DNA of 64,000 nucleotides from Haemonchus contortus (lineage: Eukaryota; Nematoda; Chromadorea; Rhabditida; Trichostrongylidae). This document shows positions 48,961 through 61,000 of the stretch, piece after piece (position 1 is the first letter of the stretch; every line of letters begins with the position of its first letter). The notes under the pieces were generated by a model. It saw nothing but the letters and a program-made list of their open reading frames with translations. It did no database searches and was not told the DNA's origin. The stretch lies in contig LS997567.1 of assembly GCA_000469685.2 (NCBI GenBank), forward strand, positions 41,970,775 to 42,034,774, given 5' to 3'. Made by a program: the position numbers and the translations under genes.

Positions 48961-51900
48961 GAGCACAGGTGATAAAGTGGAAGTTATGTGAAACAATTGT
49001 TTAGTCAAAGGTAAAATCGCCATGTGAGCCGAATCAAACCGGTGCCTTCATTGCCTCCGCTCCAATACACTACCCCCTCCCATTCAACTAGTGCATCTGA
49101 GCAGCCCAAGCGCCTTTCTACTTACTTATCCCTCTGATTATGAGGACGTTTCCGAGTACAGCCTCAACGTCAAATGTGCTCGCAGAGTCGCAGCCAAGGT
49201 AGTACTCATTCAGTGAGCTTCTCGTGTAGATTCCACGATTTTACTCAAACTAGTTACTACTACTACTCACTGCTCATCTTCTCACACTTGTTCTCTACTG
49301 ACAATTTCTACTCCATACTTGGTTTTATTATGCAGTAAAGACCGTTAGAATTGACTAGTTAGGTATTGATGAACCACTCAGTTTGCTTACTTTAACCTCA
49401 CGTCCCACCACTTTCACGTTCGCTGTTGCTCATAATATAATAACTGTCTCTTTTCGACAAGTACGGTACTTGAAGGAAGTCTATGGAAGTGCCCTAAACT
49501 CAGAACTTTCTGACCAGTAAGACAAGGATTTAGAAGCTGGGGCCTTAGCCCTTGATTCTTAGAATTTGGAAAACCGCAACGGGATTTCCAACTGAGGCTC
49601 CTTCTCGGGCCGAGCAACTACTAGCTCCAGTCTAGACCTTTTCGAATGCTGAATACATCATGAAGTGGAAATATTGTTGAACACAACGGTCTGTTCTAAA
49701 ATGACTCAAGTCGCATACCGCCCTGAGCTACCCATGTGGGAAAGGCTGGCCTATAACGATAGTGGCACGGACCTAGACAACTTCATTCAACCTTTATGAA
49801 AACTTCAATCTCCTTTACATCACAATTTGAAACAAATTCCTCGAATATGCAGACCTCAATTCATTAAAGATGAACAACTGGCAGTGGGATTAAATTTAGA
49901 GCGTCGTCCGGCCGCATTACGGTAGCCAATTTGTGCGAGTGTGTCCTGGTGGTCGCGAATATAATTTGTAGCGAGTCAATTTATGTCGGAAGTGAGGAGG
50001 GAATGTATCGCTTCACTGAACACGCCGCCAAACAATTGTCAAGGGCTTTTCAAGTGTGCAGCGATGGTGACCGCTGAGAGCAGCTTTATGAGCGGAATCG
50101 GCACAATCCGTACGTCGTCCCACCTTCAGGGGCGCACTACTTTAGCTTCAGGGCAGGTAGGGGCAAACTATTACCACTACAAGTTGAGGAAACCCATGCC
50201 ACTTCTCTCTCACATGCTAGAAGTGTTCTGGATAGTACGGTATGATCCATATCGACTGTAGTACGTCTAAGATCTGCCTTGTTCTGGAATGCGAAGCATT
50301 CGATGCGCGAAAATTTCACAGTCGACTTAGCTTGTATCAAACGCTGCGCATTTGCCAGCTTTTTGAATCTCGGCCAAAAAACGTACGTAAGATGTTTTGT
50401 TGTACGTAAAAAGTTTACGGGCCATGGAGGTCAGCTGGTTTACGTCGTCTAGCAATGGCTGAAAATGGCGGTTCCATTAGCGACATGCTTCAGGTGTCTT
50501 CTAGTCAATGGTATGGTAGTAGCGATGTCATGCATTTGACCAGGATTCCCCCCTCATCATCAATGACTACCAGCCTAGACACTTGTTAGATGGCCGTGCT
50601 TGGACGAGTCGACATGTACCCTCAATTAAATTCTCATGCCTGCACGCTTCTGAGGGCATTCGTCAATTTGTAGTACGGACGAGTTAGTTCAGGTTGAATG
50701 ACTCGACAGCAATAGTCAGCAATAACATGTCGACTTGTGGCCCAGGTTAATCTGTCAGTTGAAGCACTCAAGATAAAAATGGGTCCATATGAACAGCAGA
50801 CAAATGAAATGCGAATTTTCGTTCAATCAAGTAATTTCACAAAGTTCAAATGGAATTCCAAACAGCCAACAAAGTCGCTGCTATTCAGAACCCTTTTTCA
50901 ATAAGAAAACCTGTATTACTTGAAAAGGGTTTTGTATAGACCGGTACATCAACAAACTACAGTACCTCGTTGTGACAGAAGGTGGTGGTTCATCAACAAT
51001 TCCAAACTGCACACGGCTTACAACATATGGCATCTATGGGCCATGGACACGTGGGCAACGTTAATCCGAAAATTACAAACCTACTTCAGTAATCATACTG
51101 TAATCCCCGAAACTATGCACATGTCATCAAAGCGGAGCCATTGTGAGCCTTCACTAATCCGCGATTCCTGGAATACACATGCTTTGAAGCAAAGCTTCCC
51201 ACATTGGAGCTCTCAAGTAGTTTTACTAGAGAGTATTTAGGGAGGAAAACTTTTGGTGAGATGTAATTAATTAAAAAATTGAAAATTTTCTGTTTGCTGG
51301 CCCTGTATTTGATATGGTGAGAGTTTCTCACAGCTGACCGACGCAATAGATATCTCGAAAGTGGGCGAAGCGTGTACTTGGAAATCTTTCGAAGCGTTTA
51401 TGCTCTCCATTTGCATGGCGCTTGAAGGCACAGTCAGCCATAGAAAATGGTTTCTGAGAATTCGCCCTATTATACCTATAACCCCAAAGATAACCTAAGG
51501 TTTGCTCCTGGATCGAAAAACGGCTCAGATAGGATATAGTAAGGGCCCCAAAACCGGCTCAGTCGATGTGCACATCCAAGGCGGACGAGGTATCATGACG
51601 CCGCAAAGGCTGTAATAGTTGCACCACTCGCACCGGGACCCACACGTTGCACGCAGGCAGCTTACTTTAGCTACACTTCCCTAAATACGCAGGTTTCGCG
51701 CCTTCTTTTCTTTCTTGCACTATTCCAACTATCACTTTGTTCGTGCTAAATTATAGATGCCTCAAAAATAACGTGGATAGTGTTTTTCAATAAGCCTTGT
51801 CGTGGCAGGGCAAAGCGTTCACTGTAGAAAGTAATGGTATACTTGTAGACAGCAATGACAACTCAATGCGAATGGATTTTCCATCAAAACATCATTCATT

Positions 51901-53402
51901 GTCACGTTACTTTTTCTACATCTCGCTTACAGTTTCCCATCGAAAGCATATTACTTTAGTGCAAAGAAGGTGCACTTATGTGAAATTTTACTCGCTTGAA
52001 TGTCTTTTTCTGCCAGTTTGAACACTTTTCATGTCACTTTACCGCTTCTGCACTTTTCCAGTAGTACTTAACTTGGCGATTTGGTTTATTTTCTATGATT
52101 CAAGGTAGGGTAGCAAATCATAGCCTTGATTTACTTAAGAAATTCATTTGTGAAGAGTAAGCCTGATAGTGTAGTGATAAGATCTTTGTTACTAATGATA
52201 GGAAGGCGGTAGCAGTGACGAGTTAGATGACTATGACTCGATCGCAGTAATATTGTTTTTGTTGTAAAGCATACAGTAGACAAATAATGGACGAGATGTT
52301 GAATTTCGCGGTCCACAGCACATGCATTGTCCGTATGCGGTTGCTGTGACTAAGCAAGCTTAATGAGGATTGCAAATGAGAGACTGAATACGGAAATCTA
52401 CCCCCGTACGACGTATTCAAATTCAAAATATGCCATCCCTTTCAGATACCGTATCCTCCTGAAAGGATCTGATGCGATCATGACATTTCCAAGCTCTTCT
52501 CGACTGTTGTTGACGTAAATCAGCCCCTGGTAATGACCAGACCAAAAATCACTCAACAAGTAAGTAACTGATTGTTTGAGGAGATGCAATGAGCTCAAAC
52601 CGTCAAAAATCAGAAGAGAGCAAGCACCTCCAAGGGTGTCAGCATGTTTGTGAAAGACAAGGGTGCTCAAAGGAAAGGAGAACTGCCTCCTTTCCAGCAA
52701 CAGTGAGTCCTTTGATGGCACTGAATATGAGCAATCCGGCCGACATTTCCCGCCATTTTTCGATTTTTTTTCTCAGAATTTTCACTTTTTAGAGTTCTTT
52801 CCCTCGTTGAGTGACTTCGGACCGTATTTCGAAGCAGCAAACTTTGAGTTAGGCTCCTTACTACCTTAACCAGTATTTCTGATAGCTGCTGCTCTCGAGG
52901 GAGCGACTTCTCAAAGCTTCAGTCGAACCATTACACGGCTACCCAGTCAAGTACCTCCTCAACCTCTGAGCTATCGCAGCCCTTCACGGATGCGCCAACC
53001 CTTACTTGTATTCTGCGTGGCCTCCCTTGCCAACGACGGCCTACACAAGTTTGGCAACCCGAAAAAGTTCTCTTTTAGTATAAGTCAGCAAAAAGCTCAC
53101 GTGAAACCAGTCACCTCCACAAAATCTGTCTGCCAAACTAGTTCAGAGCCATCAGAAGCCCTATGGAGAGGCTTCAGTGTTCCCACGTTTTGGGAACGCC
53201 CGCTGTCTATTAATAGAAAGTGCCTCTCTTCGTGCCCTACATATGCCCAAATAAAGGGCTACTCAATGTGTTCTCCGCCTAACCTCACTATTGACTCTTC
53301 CCCCGTTATGAACAGTAAAAGACTGATTCTTTCCCCACCGGTTTCCCCACCAACTTTATATTACTCACTTGTTCAGAACTATTGAATTCTTACCGTAATA
53401 TG

Positions 53403-53414
53403 CCCCCCCCCCCC
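53403..53414. repeat. Poly-C run
   Basis: Twelve consecutive C. Confidence 0.9.
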
Positions 53415-54112
53415 GGGTTGAACAGAGCGCCCAAAAAGATCCAGGGTAACCGCATTTCGGAGAAATAGTTGTGTTTATGAGGTCGAATCAATTTCTGACC
53501 TACCCCTACTCCATTCATAGGAATCGATCGCCAAAAACCCCTTGCCATTTGCTTTTCTCTTCTCTTCAAATTTTCAGACCTTTTCATCCTCCGCAAACCT
53601 TGAAATCCTTTTTCGCCAGAAGAATCAAACGACCCACCACATTCTAAAAAGTAAACTGAGCAGTGGACAAAACCGTAAAACCTGCGGTGAGCATGGCGCG
53701 ATCCCAACAAATTTTCGGAAGTCTGGACGACATGCTCCACCTACCGAAGATCATTGACCCTTCTATAACACTACTTTCGGGTATATTGATTGGAATTTTC
53801 TTATAAACAAAAATCTTTTCATTTGGCTAACTGTACATCAATCAATACGTGCCAATACGTAAACCACTTATAATCTTCGGTTGTTTTATTTTTTTATATA
53901 AAAGAAAATACATAAATACATTCGATACCTACACAAGTATGTATAAGTCGCCCGGATTTTTTTCACATATGATCATGTTATCATCTGGGATTATACATAC
54001 ATACAACAGTGACAGAGAGAGAGAAACGTAATGATGAACAGACTTTGACAAATGCAACAACCGAAAGCTTTGCACAATGAACACAATTCATAAGTGGTAA
54101 TAATGGATATCT

Positions 54113-54160
54113 GTGTATGTATGTATGTTTGTTGGTTTTATTTTGTTTGTTTGTTTGTGT
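54113..54160. repeat. TGTA/GTTT low-complexity tract
   Basis: Tandem TGTA followed by GTTT units, in the probable 3' UTR of the Pygopus-like gene. Confidence 0.85.
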
Positions 54161-54910
54161 TTTGCTTTGAAAAGATGACCCGATTCAATTCTTCTAACGA
54201 ACATAGTACGTGACGTAGGAAAGACACAACTGGCTAACACAGCAATAAAACGCAGCAAAAAACTCTGTGTAAGTGCGTTAGGACTGAAGTTTTTTGGTAA
54301 GAGTAGTAATGAGTACGAAAGGGGGGCGGGGTTACCGAACAAGGGGTGGGCTAAACTGGGAAGGGAGTAGAAGTGTTCAGAAAAGAATGAGGAACTGAAT
54401 GAAGGGGTTGTTACTACGCGTGGCGACATCAACATTATAAGTGACTACAAACAATCAACAGTGTGGAATGAATAAAAATAAACAAAGTATTTTAATGAAA
54501 AAAGGAGAGGAAAAATCAGAAGAACCATAGAGACAGAGATGAACGTCACCATTTCATAAAAGCCTTCAATAGGAAAGAGTAGAAACAACGACGATGACAA
54601 TCCGGGGATGAAGAAGATGAAAATGGAGAAGCACGAAAAAAAAGTTGGCAGTTATACAGAGCAGATCTCATTTGTTAAATACATAAGATGCACTGGGAAG
54701 AATGAGAATGAGAAATATTTTTTTAGAATAAAAATGAAAATGAACAAAATAAAAATCGTATGATGATGATGGTCATAAATTTGTAGTCCGTTTGATGAAT
54801 TTGGCTTAATGTCTGTGGAATAACGCTTTATGAAGATCTGTTCAGAAGATCACCAATCACGGGGTACGACGAACCGTCGGATACGATCGTCGTGTTCTGC
54901 CTTTATGCAT

Positions 54911-55006
54911 TCATAGAACCGATGATTCACATGCGCCACATACCCATTTTGCACTCGGATCTTCTTCCAATAAAGCAAATGCTCGTGGAAGTAGACCAGT
55001 ACAATT
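54911..55006 (-). CDS. pygo: Pygopus-like terminal exon: end of PHD finger
   Basis: Encodes NCTGLLPRAFALLEEDPS, then AKWVCGACESSVL and TGA at 54913-54911. It provides the last three zinc ligands and the conserved Trp before the final CxxC. Acceptor TTTCCAG; 96 bp. The competing frame across this exon has no domain. Confidence 0.9.
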   Translation of the reverse strand, partial: NCTGLLPRAFALLEEDPSAKWVCGACESSVL

Positions 55007-58000
55007 CTGGAAAGAATAATGTACTAGTTGTGAGTAGTAAAAAGTTAGAGTAGCTATAAATGGCGCCACTTGTACGTACACAGTTCGTTAGGAGATTTGG
55101 ATCGGATCTTGGTTGAGCCACCATGAGCCCCTTTTCTCCCGTGGCAGTTTCGATTGCACCTTATTTACCCGATTGGGGCAGTTTCGATGGTACCAGATTC
55201 ACTCGATTGGACCGAAATACTAACTTGTAATTAAGCCCATCCTTGCTATCAATGAATTTGAATTACTCTGACAGTTTAGATGGGAGCCTAATGACAATGG
55301 CATACACCCAAAAAGAGCTCATCGATGAAAAAAATTTTTAGTCACCATTTCTCATCCTTGCAGGTGGGAATGTATGCGTATAAGGAAGAGGGTAACTCGT
55401 CCGAAGGTGTTTTACTCGAACAAAGGGTACCTTGAAGTTACTGGCTGTTAATTCAACAAACGAATATCCCATTAAAAATTACTCTAACTCGTCTATGGAT
55501 TCTGTAAACCAAAATTACTGAAATGCTCATCGAAGCGTATGTCCGACAACAAGCTCGCCAGCTTGCCAGGACCCAGGTAAACATGACTTTGCGGAATTAT
55601 GTTCCATTTATCATGCAATCCATAGAGGACCGCCTTTTGGATTGGGGGTTCAAAGTAGACCTGCCGAAAACAGTATGAGGACCGTTGTAAGGGATTCCAG
55701 TGAGATGAATGGGCTTCACATGGACCAAAAAATCTCCTCTATCGGAATGCCGGGCCCCTTTCCATATGAAATCCAATTCTACCAGACTATAGCATTGGTA
55801 TATTGATCTCCTATGCCTCTAATAATTCTGTTTTTTTAGTTTTTTTTTGTTGTTTATTTTGTCGATTTGGTCAATTGATCGATTGACTTCAATATCTTAA
55901 CTTGATCTCGATTAATCGTGAAACACCCGATTTTCAGTTCGGTCAAACTATTCTGCCACCGCCCTTCAATCATCGGTATACTATGTATATTATGGGTGTA
56001 TGTATATTATATCTCTTTTTCGAAAAAAATGAAAGTAAATGTAAACTAATCATTAGTATAAGTTACCTGATGGAATAAGCGCATGCATGGGCCGTTGCAT
56101 TGTACGGAACGATTAGTGGGCTGGAAATATTAACCGTTAAAGGCTTATCAAACATCAAAAATCAAAATCTAAATATCAAACAAATCAAATATCAAATAGA
56201 GAAGGTCATTTGAAATATTCAACGGGTCAATGAACTCAAAAAGGAACAAAGGCTCCGAGTGGTAACCAAATTGGGCCCTTTCTGAGGACCAAATCTACTC
56301 TGCTTATCCTACTTTAACCAATTTCCCAATTTCTTTCAATGCTAGCTAAGAATTTTACAAAAAAAGTACGAGTGGTGATTCGAAGGGTTCAACCAAGTAC
56401 TTTCTTCCTGACTTCCCATCCATTCATCCGTAGCTGTACGACCCAACAAAGATAGCCTCGGATAGGACCAGAGGGTTATGCAGTGCGACGGAGCCAGTAA
56501 GGTTCCGCAATCAATCATAAAAATGTACCGAAAGTTGAAGAATGAGAGTCGTTTACAAATAACCAATTCACTAGTTTAGTTTTTATAGCAATACAGAAGT
56601 TTGAAACGTAAATATTCTGAATTTCATGAACCCTAGAAGAATGTAGGCGGGGCGATCCGCACGGATTACGAATAGCAAATCACAATGAGGCGCTGAGCGA
56701 ATCCCTTAGTGGCCGCCGCAGACGATGAGCCTTTTAATGCCATCCACCAGTTTTGATAATGTTAAACTTCAACTTGCAGAAAAGAATGGAATTAAAAACT
56801 TACCGATACAAGACATAGGCACTTTGGACATTGAGGAGATATGTCGAATTGGTTTCCTGATTGTTGATATGGATTCTGGGTCATCTAAAAATGACTGATC
56901 AAAAATATACAAAAAGTAACCTTGGGGAGAATGAAAATTAAGAAAAACTAGGAATACGGTCAATACCTGATTTCTAGGGCTGCTCAGCGATTGCTGATCA
57001 CCAGATGACATCTGGCCATTGGACATGTTTTGGTAGACACCGGACACTGGAACTTGTTGTGATCCTAGAATGTAAGCTATTGGTGACTCTTGCAGGGTAA
57101 CATAGCAAGTATAAAGCTTTTCGAAAAACAAATATGAATCAACAAAAATGTACTTACTGTTATCGTTAACTTGTTGAGACATATCCTGTAGCCTGGCCAT
57201 ATTCATTGATGCCGCTGCACTATGTGGCACATTACCCATGGGATACATCCCATTGGGCATACCCACTGAGGGTGTGTTACCAGCCGATGAACTTGTAGGT
57301 ACAGTACTTGGTGACATGCCGGGATAGTATGGCATGCCTGGAGCAGCTGGATTCATGCCCATTTGTGATGTCGGTACACCACCATAATGTGACATATCGG
57401 GTGGCATCGGTTGCATATGGCGTGGTGGTCCTGTCATACAGCCGGGTACCATCATCATATTGTTACCAGTACCGCCGCCACCACCACCGCCACCACCACC
57501 ACCTCCTCCTCCGGGAGGACCACCAGAAGACATTCCTGGGAAGCCACCATCACTGGAATCTAAAATGCAAACAGTCAGATATGAAGTTTATTTAATTATA
57601 TGTATAGCTGAACGATGTGAGATCAGAGAGGGTGTGAGAAGAGAAAGTCTGGTCTTGACAGTCAGGGAGCCCTGGAGAAGCCCTGACCCGTAACCGCAAA
57701 GTCCTATACAATTGCCTTACTTTAATATGCACACTGATACTTAAGATCGATATAAACTCTATGTCGAAAGCGTGGCTTATCCTAATGTAATCAACGTCGA
57801 GCTCTCATTGACAAGCACAGGTTACCACTTACCACTTCGGGCTTTTTTCGACGGTGGTGCTTTCGTCTTTGTAGGAGGTTGTGGTTGTGTGAATGCCGGC
57901 GACATCATTTGAGGACTTGGTCTAAATCAGTACAAATGCTTGTCACAGGTGTTTACGGTTACAACGAAACTGTTACCAACTAAAACTACTACTACTACTT

Positions 58001-61000
58001 CTGACTATAACTACTTAGGGGTCCCATCACGAGGGAAGAACTCACGCTGGTTGCCGATTTGGCATTTGTGGTTGCCCTTGCGACATCGGATTCATTGCCG
58101 TATATCGCCGATCGTAGGCTACATCATAGTGCTTCGTATGCGGCAAAAATGCAAACGTTGCCGGTTCCATTGGAGCGATATTCTGAATAAGAGTAGAATA
58201 AATCAATTACAAAAAATCATACATATCATAGAGAGGTCATATTTGCTACAGCAAACACGTGAGTTTTCAGGTTTTTTACTTAGATAATTTCATATGTGAG
58301 TTAGAGTAGTTTACATAGCTGTTTGGAAAGCAAAACCACCAATTTAATCAGTTTTCTATTACTAGTAACCTCCATGATTTCACGTTTTTGGAAGAGCCGA
58401 AATGACCCAACGATTCTCTCTGTTCGTTACATTCAAAAATAGTACATTCAAAAACAATTATTTTAAGCATTGGAACTCCGAAAAAGCTTTCAAAATCAAT
58501 GATAGAACGAATTATTATGTTAATCTACTCAAAAATTAACACAACCGTATAGACCAAAATAAAAAATATAAAAATAAATACACAACAAAAATAGACAATA
58601 ATATAAAAGTAGAGTTTCGAAAAATTATCCTTGATGTAATACCTTCCTCTCTTTCCCCTCATGAATATAGATATATTATAGTTACTATTTATTATTAGAG
58701 ACCAAAATTTAGAGGAAAACTTAACCTAGAAGAAACCACCTAAAGCTCAAATTATTATTTTACTTTGCTAGCTCAATGTCCCCATGCTAGAGTTGCCAAC
58801 GAAAACCTTTGCTTGTTCGAAAGCTGACGATCCCCAAACACAGGACAGAAGCCCGAATCAAACCCAGCCTCTTATCTTGCTCTTTAATCGCTATAAATGG
58901 AATGCCAAGTCTTAGCAGCCTTGCCCACCCGTTTTGGCACTGGTACTACTGCCTGATTGATTCACTAGGTTATTACCTGCAACAGTAAATCATAGAAAAA
59001 TAAGGTTTTTCAATAGCTTACAGGGAGATTCGGCCCGGCAGGATATGGCAACACAAGCAACGTTTTCCGACGCTTGTAGTACATTTGAAGGGCTGGATTT
59101 CTCATCTGTAATGAGGCAAAAGATTAGCGAATTGTACAGCTTCATTCTGCTTACTAATCTGAATGGTAAACTCTGAAAAATCTAACACAAAGTGAGGACT
59201 ACACGTTTCGAACTACAGCGGCCTAGGATTAGTCAAATTTCTATCGGTCTCCGGTCAAAATATTCTTTTTGAAACTTGAAATTCCGAAAGATCGTCTTTT
59301 GAGAACATGGAAAAGACCGGGCCTAACCCACTCTAAACGAGCGATAACCCACCCTAAACAACCGAGGCCTCGCAATTTCAGGGAAGTGGAAGTCGACGGC
59401 TAAAATAGTAAGAAACTCGGAAATCGGAACGGTAAAGTCACACCCATCTGATGAATAACTGAAGAAGTCGCTCTGTGTATGAACTTGGCTTCAATTTTTC
59501 GATTCCCCAAATAGTAATGAAGACTTCCTTCCGTTATGCACCCGGGCAAAAACCATTTGCATATAGATCGGATAAGTCCCATGAGCCACTTTAATTCCAG
59601 GTCATCATGCAAATATTTCCACGATGAGTAGAATTCAAATACGTGGCACATCCCGAACGAGAATAGTCATCACCGAGCACTCTACGGCTTTTCTCATCCG
59701 ATCTTCAAACACGTTTCCCCATCCAAAAGCGGACACCGAAAAACTTGTTCAGCGCAAGGTGGAAATCGAAAATCCGATGCATGCAAGAGCAACTTGTTTT
59801 GCTTAGGCATTTTACTCGTGTTGAGTTGAAACTGGTAACCAACATAAAAAAAAAATACGTGAAGAACTTTTTGAAGTGGTTCCCACCTGAAAGGAATCCT
59901 GTAAATGTACAAAAGCGGGAGGCATATCATAGTGCGTAACGAGGGGGAATGGCGTATTGGTGGTCGGTGGTTGAGGTGGTCCTTGATGTTCGGTGGTTCG
60001 TTGAGCAGTCTGTGGTCCAGCTCCACCACCACCACCGGCACCACCTCCACCTCCACTACCGCTACCGAAAACTGAACATGACGGGCTCATCGCCGTACCA
60101 GCCGACATCCCAGAATTCATCGAAATCTAAAATTAGTAAAATTATATAAAAATCGATTACTGCCAAAATGAATTACTAAAAATACCTGATCACTCGATGT
60201 GTGTTGCATACTAGCCGGTGATGAATCAGATTTCGGATGGCCACTACCATTTGACGGGGGCCTCATTGCATTTGACGGATATACACCCCTAAATCAGAGA
60301 GCGCGTCTCCAAAATCAATCAACTTAACTCGCTCCCACAGTATCGATTTTTGACAGATTTCCCCAAATGGTGAAACTACTGCTAAACAGAATTTTCAGAT
60401 TATTTCTTTCAGTTTTTCGAAAATAAGTCGAACACATCTTCAAATACCAGATAACCCTAGAAATTCAAGTACATCTAGAGTAATCGATAAAATACTAAGG
60501 TCACACCAGAGTTCTATTTAAACATCGCGCTACGTCTTCCAGCAGATTTTTGGAGAGAAAAAAAAAGTTGATAGCCAAAAAAAACTGTCCCGAAAGTGCA
60601 CTCTCAGACGAAGCTTCGAAAAAAAAAACTAGGCCGGTTTGTCGGGCTATGTCTACGAATCAAGCTCCCCTATACGAGCCAATCTCTACCAACGCAGTTT
60701 CCAAGAATCTGGAGCCGTTACACTGCCATGAACAATTCAAACTTTAGATGACTTTAAGGTAAAATTGACTAAGAAGAAAATAAATGTTGGTAGTTATTAT
60801 GAAAAACTGTGAAATATGCTTTCAAAATAGGAAATCCTCCAAAACATGTCGAAAGCTAGAGTCAACCGATTTCTTTGTTCCAGTGAGTAGTTCAGTGATT
60901 TTAGGCAGAATTTGGAAAAAAATATAGAAGTTCTTATTTGTCTTTTTTTGTACCTCTAGCTATTTATTATATCGGATGATGTAACGACAAAATTTTGAAA

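Larger units (their letters stand above)
48961..54910. other. Interval downstream of the Pygopus-like gene
   Basis: The stretch just below 54911 is the 3' UTR of the Pygopus-like gene. AATAAA on the minus strand appears at 54142-54137 and 53890-53885 as possible poly(A) signals. A CpG-rich segment at 49880-50260 is also present. There is a 12-base poly-C run at 53403-53414 and TGTA/GTTT repeats at 54113-54160. No gene is supported. Confidence 0.5.

Noticed and set aside
55490..55655. Acceptor-led open frame (VYFEPPIQKAVLYGLHDK) as a Pygopus-like exon
   Set aside because: Joining it would break the PHD finger. The exon pair 56120-56067 and 55006-54911 gives a complete zinc-ligand set instead.
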